The notes under the pieces: model-generated | Seen by the model: the letters and a program-made list of their open reading frames with translations, nothing else | What the model was told of the DNA's origin: nothing | Database searches by the model: none | Program-made: the position numbers and the translations under genes | Shown here: positions 13,942-18,631 of the stretch, one piece after another | How positions within the stretch are numbered: position 1 is the stretch's first letter | How the letters are laid out: each line of letters begins with the position of its first letter | Source: JBBCJT01 sp037190665 | GTDB taxonomy: Bacteria; Pseudomonadota; Alphaproteobacteria; Acetobacterales; Acetobacteraceae | Length of the DNA: 18,631 nucleotides | Direction: 5' to 3' | Assembly (NCBI GenBank): GCA_037190665.1 | Contig: JBBCJT010000023.1 | Coordinates: 1-18,631, forward strand

Positions 13942-14077
13942 CCCTCTCCCGCCCGGCGGGAGAGGGAGGGGCCCGCGCTCGCGCGGGAGGGTGAGGGGGG
14001 CGGAGTGGAGCCGGAACCTCCCCGTCGCGCTGGCGAAAGCACCCTCACCCCGGCCCTCTCCCGCAAGCGGGAGAGGG
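13942..14077. repeat. CCCTCTCCC-type dispersed repeat, locus C
   Basis: The best-preserved copy. Left hairpin arms are 13942-13953/13955-13966. GGGTGAGGG (13989-13997) is complementary to CCCTCACCC (14042-14050). The right hairpin arms are CCCTCTCCCGC (14054-14064) and GCGGGAGAGGG (14067-14077). The 136-bp unit is near-identical to locus B in its left half and shares a 26-bp identical block with locus A. It sits between the creatininase promoter region and the 3' end of the universal stress protein gene. Confidence 0.85.
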
Positions 14078-14131
14078 AGTGCGCAAAGCGGGTGAAGGGG
14101 CGCGCGGCCCTCGATCGCACGCCAACCGGGA

Positions 14132-14617
14132 TCAGGTCACCCGGTCGAGTTCCTCCTCGCTCATCCCGCCCGGCACGATCGTCATCGGCACGTGCAGGCG
14201 GGAGGCGTAGCGACCGGCCAGCGCGGAGATCAGCGGGCCGGGGCCGGAACTGTCGGTGGAGGCGGCGAGCACGAGGATGGAGATGCGCGGGTCCTCGGCC
14301 AGCAGCGCCAGCAGTTCGTCGCGCGGCACGCCCTCGCGCACCAGCAGGATCGGCAGGCCGCCGGTGATCGTGTTCACGTCGGCGGCGAGCGCGTTCAGCG
14401 TCCGCTCCGCCTCCTCCCGCCGCTCGGCGCTCATCAGATCGGCGACCGCGCCCCAGACCGCGCCCTCGGTCGGCTCGATCACCCGCAGCAGCGCCACGCG
14501 CCCGCCGGATTTCAGCGCGCGCAGACAGGCGTAGCGGAGGGCGACCATCCGCTCCGGACTGTCGTCCACCACCACGAGGAATACGCGATCCCGGCGCGCG
14601 GTCGCTTGCTGGCTCAT
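14132..14617 (-). CDS. Universal stress protein (UspA family)
   Basis: A 161-aa cytoplasmic protein with the Usp alpha/beta fold. It opens with VFLVVVDDSPERMVALRYACLRA, where the Asp of the first strand is typical of ATP-binding members. The C-terminal block is ILVLAASTDSSGPGPLISALAGRYASRLHVPMTIVPGG, in which G/S-rich residues stand where the G-2x-G-9x-G-S/T nucleotide motif is usually found, though not in a perfect match. Usp proteins modulate stress survival by poorly defined means. It lies 54 bp downstream of the Alph_Pro_TM-type gene on the same strand and probably ends that operon. Confidence 0.88.
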   Translation of the reverse strand: MSQQATARRDRVFLVVVDDSPERMVALRYACLRALKSGGRVALLRVIEPTEGAVWGAVADLMSAERREEAERTLNALAADVNTITGGLPILLVREGVPRDELLALLAEDPRISILVLAASTDSSGPGPLISALAGRYASRLHVPMTIVPGGMSEEELDRVT

Positions 14618-14671
14618 GGCCCCGAACCTACCGTCCGGGCCGGCCCGTGTCTCGCCCCCCGCCCCGGGGGC

Positions 14672-15394
14672 TCAGGAGCGGCGGAACAGGAACGCGCCCG
14701 CCCAGCCGGCGAAGGCGGCGATCGCGATGCAGGCGAGGCCGTAAAGCGCGGGCTGCTGGCGCGCCACGCGGTTGACGTCGGCGGCGAAGCCGGTGCGCAC
14801 CACCGCCAGCGCCAGCTCCTGCCGCGCCATGATCCGCCCCTCGCGCACCAGCATCACGTCGATCAGGTAGTCGCCCGGTTCGATCAGCGCGGGGATCGGC
14901 ACCTGCGCGCGGAACAGCCGCCCGCCGATCACGTCCACCCCGATCCGGCCGTTGTAGAGGCCCTGCGTGTCGCGGATGCGGATCAGGGCATCGCGGAAGG
15001 CCGGGTCCTGCGACCCGCGCGAGAGCATCGAGACGGTGTCCAGCCCCACGGTGGCGCCGCGCCGCTCGTTCGGCTCCATGGCCTCCCACACCGGGCGGGT
15101 ACCGCCGACGGCGTAGAAATTGGGCAGGCTGGCGAAGCGCGCGGAGGGGCCGTTGATCCAGATGCCCGCGACATTGACCTTGCGCCGGACCACCGCCGGC
15201 CGCGGCTGCCCGCGCACCACCACGACCACGTCGCCCGGCGGGTCGAAGGCGCCGAACACCAGCACCGAGTCGCCGACAAAGGCGGTCGTGATCTCCACCC
15301 GCGCGCGCCCCAGCTCGGCCACCAGCGGCTGGGCGGAGAGCGGCGCGGCAAGGCCCGCGAACAGCGCGAGCAGCAGGGCGAACCGCGCGCTCAT
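14672..15394 (-). CDS. Alph_Pro_TM (TIGR02186-type) membrane-anchored periplasmic protein
   Basis: A 240-aa protein with a signal peptide (MSARFALLLALFAGLAAPLSAQ), a long periplasmic part and a single C-terminal membrane helix (about residues 216-237, YGLACIAIAAFAGWAGAFLF) followed by a short RRS tail. Motifs I associate with the alphaproteobacterial TIGR02186 family are VEITTAFVGDSVLVFGAFDPPGDVVVVVRG, VAGIWING, LPNFYAVG, GLYNGRI and PGDYLIDVMLVR. The periplasmic region looks beta-rich. Function is unknown. The family commonly sits beside TSUP permeases, as here, where its ATG overlaps the permease stop (ATGA). That suggests a partner subunit, perhaps a periplasmic accessory for sulfur-compound export. 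The role is inference. Confidence 0.85.
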   Translation of the reverse strand: MSARFALLLALFAGLAAPLSAQPLVAELGRARVEITTAFVGDSVLVFGAFDPPGDVVVVVRGQPRPAVVRRKVNVAGIWINGPSARFASLPNFYAVGGTRPVWEAMEPNERRGATVGLDTVSMLSRGSQDPAFRDALIRIRDTQGLYNGRIGVDVIGGRLFRAQVPIPALIEPGDYLIDVMLVREGRIMARQELALAVVRTGFAADVNRVARQQPALYGLACIAIAAFAGWAGAFLFRRS

Positions 15395-16296
15395 CCGGGC
15401 ATCACCGAATACAGCTCGTCCGGCCGCTGCAGCAGTCGCCACAGGAGCTGCGCAGCGACCGCGACCACCAGCAGCCCCAGCAGGCCGCGCATCTCCTCCC
15501 CGCGCAGCTTGCTGCCCATCGACGCGCCGAACTGCGCGCCCGCGACCGAACCCGCGAGCAGCAGCAGCGCGAGGACGATGTCCACCGACTGGGTCGCGAC
15601 CGACTGCAGGAAGGTGACGTTGGCGGTGACGAAGACGATCTGGAACAGCGAGGTGCCGATCACCACCGAGGTCGGCATCCCCAGCACGTAGATCATCAGC
15701 GGCACCAGCAGGAACCCGCCGCCGACGCCCATCACCGCCGACAGCAGGCCGACGAGCACGCCCACGAAGAGCGGCGGCAGGATCGAGATGTAGAGCCGCG
15801 AGGCGCGGAACCGCGTCTTGAACGGCAGGCCGTGGATCCAGAGGTGCTGGTGCAACCGGCGGGGCGCGGCCTGCTTGCGGCGCAGGATGGCGCGCGCGCT
15901 CTCGATCACCATCAGCGCGCCGACGATGCCGAGAACCACGATGTAGAACACCGCGACGAGGAAATCGGCCTGGCCGGCGCGGCGGACGATGGCGAAGATC
16001 TGCACGCCGACGGCGGAGCCGACGAAGCCGCCCACCAGCAGCGTCAGTCCCATGCGCACATCGACGTTGCCGCGCCGCCAGTGCGCCATCAGCCCCGAAA
16101 CCGAGGCGCCCATTGTCTGCGTGGCGGAAGTGGAGACGGCGACCGCGCTCGGCACGCCGAGGATCACCAGCAGCGGCGTCATCAGGAAGCCGCCGCCGAC
16201 GCCGAACAGGCCTGACAGCCACCCAACGACAAAACCGACGCCCAGCAGCAGCAGGGCATCGACGGACATCTCGGCAATGGGCAGGTAAACCTGCAC
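15391..16296 (-). CDS. TSUP family permease (TauE/SafE-like sulfite/anion exporter)
   Basis: A 301-aa inner-membrane permease with two homologous halves. Each half begins with the characteristic glycine motif: GLFGVGGGFLMTPLL (about residues 29-43) and SAVMGVGGGFLLVPLM (about 189-204). Hydrophobic helices follow, with a central basic loop (RAILRRKQAAPRRLHQH). TauE/SafE proteins are thought to move sulfite, sulfoacetate or related organosulfur anions. The GTG start at 16296 gives MQVYLPIAEMSVD, an N-terminus I recall from alphaproteobacterial members. A shorter ATG at 16269 is possible. First gene of the operon with the Alph_Pro_TM-type and Usp genes. The 242-bp region upstream (16297-16538) has no gene and no promoter I can defend. 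Confidence 0.9.
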   Translation of the reverse strand: MQVYLPIAEMSVDALLLLGVGFVVGWLSGLFGVGGGFLMTPLLVILGVPSAVAVSTSATQTMGASVSGLMAHWRRGNVDVRMGLTLLVGGFVGSAVGVQIFAIVRRAGQADFLVAVFYIVVLGIVGALMVIESARAILRRKQAAPRRLHQHLWIHGLPFKTRFRASRLYISILPPLFVGVLVGLLSAVMGVGGGFLLVPLMIYVLGMPTSVVIGTSLFQIVFVTANVTFLQSVATQSVDIVLALLLLAGSVAGAQFGASMGSKLRGEEMRGLLGLLVVAVAAQLLWRLLQRPDELYSVMPG

Positions 16297-16538
16297 GTGG
16301 AACGACTAAACTCCCCCATGCCGTTTGGACCGGACACAGGGGTGCGGCAAGGGGGAAAGGCGGGCGCTATCGCAGTCGTGCCCTGCGTGCGGCGCGGTCG
16401 CGCATTCAGGCTTTCTTTGCTCTCAGCCGCGGGGTGCGGTCCCGGCAGGCGCTGACACCCCTGGCCATTCGTATCCGACAACGAGCCGGCGGACAGGCCG
16501 ATGCGCCGTCACCGGTGCCCGCCGGCCGAGGGGCAGGC

Positions 16539-17501
16539 CTATTCGATCTTCACGCCCAGCTCGCGCACCACCCGGGCGTAGAACACGGTCTCGTCGGCGA
16601 TCTGGCGGACGAAGGCGTCGTGGGGGCGGTCGGGCGCCGGCTCCAGCCCGTCACGGCCGAGCTTCTCGTGCAGCCTGGACGAGCGCGCGATGTCACGCGT
16701 GGCCGCCATCAGCCGGTCGATCGCCTCCTGCGGCGCGCCGCGCGGGACGAACAGGCCGTGCCAACCGGTGATCTCGAACCCCGGCAGGCCCTGTTCCTGC
16801 ATCGTCGGCACATCGGGGAAGGAGGCATGCCGATGATCGCCGGTGACCGCGACCGCGCGCACCTGCCCCTCGCGCACCAGCGGGACCGCCGGCGGCGGGG
16901 AGGAGAAGTTCATCGTCACCCGCCCCGCCACCACGTCCAGCAGCGCCGGCGCGGTGCCGCGATAGGAGACGTGGTCGAGCTGGATGCCGGCTGCCTGGCC
17001 GAACATCGCCCCGGCGAGGTGGTTGTTCCCACCCACGCCCGAGTGGGAGAACGTCACCTCCCCCGGCTTCGCCTTCGCCATGGCGACGACGTCGGCGAGC
17101 GAGCGCAGCGGCAGGCGCGGATCGACCACCAGCACGTACTGGTAGATCGCCACCTGGCCGAGCGGGATCAGGTCGCGGGTGAACTCCAGCCCCTCGGTGC
17201 GGTAAAGGCTGGGGTTGATGACGATGTTGGAATTCACCGCGTAGAGCAGCGTGTAACCGTCCGGCTTCGCCCGGGCGGCCAGCATCGTGCCGACATGCCC
17301 GCCGGCGCCACCGCGGTTCTCGATCACGACGGGCTGGCCGATCTTCTCCTGCAGCAGTTGCGCGAATTCACGGCCGACGATGTCGGTCCCGCCGCCGGCG
17401 GCATAGGGGACGACCACGGTGACCGGCCGGTCCGGCCAGGCGGCGAGCGCAGGGGCGGCGAACAGGGCGGCAAGCAGCGCGGCGCGGCGGCACAGTCTCA
17501 T
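16539..17501 (-). CDS. Bug-family (TctC-type) tricarboxylate-transport substrate-binding protein
   Basis: A 320-aa periplasmic receptor. It has a signal peptide ending near ALAA (about residue 20), then the Bug opening WPDRPVTVVVPYAAGGGTDIVGREFAQ. Family motifs follow: VVIENRGGAGGHVGT, KPDGYTLLYA, HVSYRGTAPALLDVVAGRVTM, FPDVPTMQEQGLPGFEITGWHGLFVPRGAP. Such proteins bind carboxylates or other small organic ligands and deliver them to TctAB permeases. No tctA or tctB is in the window, so this is an orphan receptor, common in Acetobacteraceae and Burkholderiales. Its ATG is preceded by AGGGGAAG. It is divergent from a small unknown gene, sharing an AT-rich promoter region. The ligand cannot be predicted. 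Confidence 0.93.
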   Translation of the reverse strand: MRLCRRAALLAALFAAPALAAWPDRPVTVVVPYAAGGGTDIVGREFAQLLQEKIGQPVVIENRGGAGGHVGTMLAARAKPDGYTLLYAVNSNIVINPSLYRTEGLEFTRDLIPLGQVAIYQYVLVVDPRLPLRSLADVVAMAKAKPGEVTFSHSGVGGNNHLAGAMFGQAAGIQLDHVSYRGTAPALLDVVAGRVTMNFSSPPPAVPLVREGQVRAVAVTGDHRHASFPDVPTMQEQGLPGFEITGWHGLFVPRGAPQEAIDRLMAATRDIARSSRLHEKLGRDGLEPAPDRPHDAFVRQIADETVFYARVVRELGVKIE

Positions 17502-17570
17502 GGACGGCTTCCCCTGGGTCTTGCGGCGAGCATGGCACAGGACCCGATCCGGGCCATGGCGAGAAGTTAA

Positions 17571-17599
17571 TTGCGAACCACTCGCATTTTCAGTAAATA
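17571..17599 (+). promoter_or_regulatory. Candidate promoter with overlapping inverted repeat
   Basis: In an AT-rich island within GC-rich sequence, TTGCGA (17571-17576) and TAAATA (17594-17599) are separated by 17 bp, an acceptable -35/-10 pair for the plus-strand gene at 17625. A perfect inverted repeat TGCGA-N5-TCGCA (17572-17586) overlaps the -35. It could be an operator controlling this gene and the divergent TctC-type gene. Confidence 0.4.
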
Positions 17600-17624
17600 G
17601 CCTGTCTGCCCAGGGTCGCCGCGC

Positions 17625-17993
17625 ATGCTCGCATCCGCCTTCCGCCGCCCCGACGCCACCCCTATCCAACGGCCCGACCTGCTGGTCGCCGCATTGCGGG
17701 AGGGGGTGGCCGTGCTCGACCTCGCCCTGCCGCCAGCGGCGGCGGATGCCGCGCGCTGCGCCTGTCTCGGCCTGATGCGCACGCTGTCCGCCCACAAGCG
17801 GCGGACGCTGTATTTCGGCCGCGACGGGATGAAGCCGACCGCCGACGAGACGGCGGTGCTCGCCCTCGTCGCCGCCGCGCCGGGCGAACCGGAGCTTGCC
17901 GCCCGCCTCTGCGAATGGCTGGTCCGCCGCCCCGGCCAGGCCGCGATGCTCGCGGACGCCGCCCGCCTCGCACGCGCGCTGCGCTGCGGATAG
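17625..17993 (+). CDS. Hypothetical 122-aa protein
   Basis: I do not recognise a family. The protein is soluble-looking, Ala/Arg/Leu-rich and probably mostly helical, with no signal peptide or membrane helix. The segment LMRTLSAHKRRTLYFGRDGMKPTADETAVLALVAAAP is the most distinctive; the C-terminus LARLARALRCG-like tail is helical (residues 95-122, containing AAMLADAARLARAL). ATG 17625 follows AGGG at 17612-17615 and a candidate promoter. Coding is supported by an open frame starting downstream of the AT-rich region and by its codon pattern, but in such GC-rich DNA a 122-codon frame is not proof. It is divergent from the TctC-type gene. Confidence 0.65.
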   Translation: MLASAFRRPDATPIQRPDLLVAALREGVAVLDLALPPAAADAARCACLGLMRTLSAHKRRTLYFGRDGMKPTADETAVLALVAAAPGEPELAARLCEWLVRRPGQAAMLADAARLARALRCG

Positions 17994-18047
17994 CGGAACG
18001 CACAAGACCCCCTCGGCGCGCACGCCTCGCACGGCTACAGTACCCGC

Positions 18048-18206
18048 GTGCAGATCATCCTTCGCATCCTGCTGCTGGCAGGCGGAGCCGTGGCGAGCCT
18101 TTTCATCGCGCAGGACGCGCCGAACTTCGGCGTCGCGCAGGTGATGGCGACGATCGCACTGATCGCGATCGTCGTGGTCGGCGTGGCGATGTTCACGCGG
18201 CGCTGA
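18048..18206 (+). CDS. Possible 52-aa two-helix membrane protein
   Basis: From GTG 18048 to TGA 18206 the frame encodes 52 residues forming two hydrophobic helices: IILRILLLAGGAVASLFIA (about residues 3-21) and VMATIALIAIVVVGVAMF (about 32-49). They are joined by a polar turn (QDAPNFGVAQ) and followed by TRR. This organised pattern is typical of real small membrane proteins and unlike the Arg-rich shadow frames around it. It begins 54 bp after the 122-aa gene and may share its transcript. No convincing ribosome-binding site is visible, so the start is uncertain. Function unknown. Confidence 0.5.
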   Translation: MQIILRILLLAGGAVASLFIAQDAPNFGVAQVMATIALIAIVVVGVAMFTRR

Positions 18207-18210
18207 GAAG

Positions 18211-18323
18211 CGGGGCGCTGCCCCGGACCCCGCCAGGGCTCTGCCCTGGACCCGGCAGGGGGCACGGCCCCCTGCGGGGTACAGGGGCAGCGCCCCTGTT
18301 GGGGGGTGGGGCAAAGCCCCACC
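18211..18323. repeat. Array of five GC hairpins between convergent genes
   Basis: Perfect stems occur at 18211-18216/18220-18225, 18233-18239/18243-18249, 18255-18263/18267-18275, 18281-18288/18292-18299 and 18305-18312/18316-18323. Every loop is exactly 3 nt. The third hairpin is identical to a terminal hairpin of the 165-bp element copy 1 (read on the minus strand). The array starts 5 bp after one stop codon and ends 3 bp before the facing one, so it probably acts as a bidirectional terminator or mRNA 3'-end stabiliser. Confidence 0.85.
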
Positions 18324-18325
18324 GC

Positions 18326-18631
18326 TCACCGCTGCGCGTTCGCCCCCAGCGCGGCATCGCGATCGGCGATGAGATCAGCCGGTGTTTCCAGCCCGACCGA
18401 ACGTCGCAGGAGATCGGTGGGGCATGGCGTGCCCGCGCCCTCGATGGAGGCGCGGTGCTCGATCAGCGATTCGACGCCGCCGAGCGAGGTCGCGCGCTTC
18501 CACAGTTTCCCGTTCGCCGCCGTGCGGATCGCCGCTTCCTCGCCCGCGCGCACGCGGATCGACAGCATGCCGCCGAAGCCGCCCTGCATCTGCCGCGAGG
18601 CGACAGCGTGGCCGGCATGCGCGGGCAGGCC
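18326..18631 (-). CDS. Trans-sulfuration PLP enzyme (cystathionine gamma-synthase-like), C-terminal part
   Basis: The last 101 residues of a Cys/Met-metabolism PLP-dependent enzyme; the N-terminal part, with the cofactor Lys, lies beyond the window end. The visible part has the family pattern: GLPAHAGHAVASRQM at the window edge, GGFGGMLSIRVRAG, then LWKRATSLGGVESLIEHRASIEG, then TDLLRRSVGLETPADLIADRDAALG. The SLGGVESLIEHRAS block is diagnostic for the cystathionine gamma-synthase/beta-lyase/O-acetylhomoserine sulfhydrylase family, which handles cysteine, homocysteine and related thioethers. The specific reaction cannot be told from the C-terminus. It converges with the 52-aa ORF across the hairpin array. 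Confidence 0.9.
   Translation of the reverse strand, partial: GLPAHAGHAVASRQMQGGFGGMLSIRVRAGEEAAIRTAANGKLWKRATSLGGVESLIEHRASIEGAGTPCPTDLLRRSVGLETPADLIADRDAALGANAQR

Noticed and set aside
14192..15691. 499-codon plus-strand frame opposite the Usp and Alph_Pro_TM-type genes
   Set aside because: His/Arg-rich shadow with no domain signal.
16267..16269. Shorter ATG start for the TSUP permease
   Set aside because: The longer GTG start keeps the N-terminal QVYLPIAEMSV stretch that I recall as conserved; the choice remains somewhat uncertain.
16485..16526. Inverted repeat GCCGGCGG/CCGCCGGC downstream of the TctC-type gene as a terminator
   Set aside because: Arms are perfect but 26 bp apart with no T-tract; common by chance at this GC content.

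Overview
The window is a very GC-rich chromosomal segment with G or C at most third codon positions. It is packed with short operons of enzyme, transporter and signalling genes. The gene content (an orphan Bug-type tricarboxylate receptor, a TSUP permease paired with an Alph_Pro_TM/TIGR02186-type protein, a RidA plus GMC oxidoreductase cluster) and the dispersed GC-rich hairpins suggest an alphaproteobacterium, most likely Acetobacteraceae (Roseomonas-like). This assignment is inference. I see no phage, plasmid, CRISPR, transposase, tRNA or rRNA.

Layout. 1-216: a 165-bp palindromic repeat and two small hairpins. 217-3387: GMC oxidoreductase and RidA-family protein (minus), divergent from a 3-hydroxyisobutyrate/L-threonate dehydrogenase-type enzyme (plus), a plausible hydroxy-acid or alcohol catabolic locus. 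3388-6762: a repeat region, a secreted BOF-type OB-fold protein, a DMT/EamA exporter (minus), and a large beta-helix-like membrane protein (plus) preceded by a 16-codon leader ORF that overlaps its start codon. 6806-9542: an OmpR/EnvZ-type two-component operon (minus), divergent from a secreted Met/His/Pro-rich protein; a pair of TGTCGCA direct repeats lies at the centre of the shared intergenic region.

9543-10814: a second copy of the 165-bp palindrome, an AlkA-type DNA glycosylase and a small membrane protein. 10815-11103: a CCCTCTCCC-type repeat. 11104-13708: a tightly overlapping minus-strand operon of variant creatininase-family amidohydrolase, MFS transporter and RluA-type pseudouridine synthase. 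13709-14131: another CCCTCTCCC-type repeat. 14132-16296: a minus-strand operon of TSUP permease, Alph_Pro_TM-type membrane protein and universal stress protein. 16539-18206: a Bug/TctC receptor (minus), divergent from an unrecognised 122-aa protein and a possible 52-aa membrane peptide. 18207-18325: an array of five hairpins. 18326-18631: the C-terminal end of a Cys/Met-metabolism PLP enzyme that continues past the window.

The coding genes are mostly ordinary. The signals I find most unusual are non-coding. Two 165-bp elements lie about 9.5 kb apart in opposite orientation. They have nearly identical ends, while their central stem has diverged but remains palindromic. All the small GC hairpins measured around them and in the 18.2-kb array have a loop of exactly 3 nt. 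Also worth attention are the leader ORF of the beta-helix protein, the centred direct repeats of the two-component system, and the altered metal-ligand motif of the creatininase homologue.
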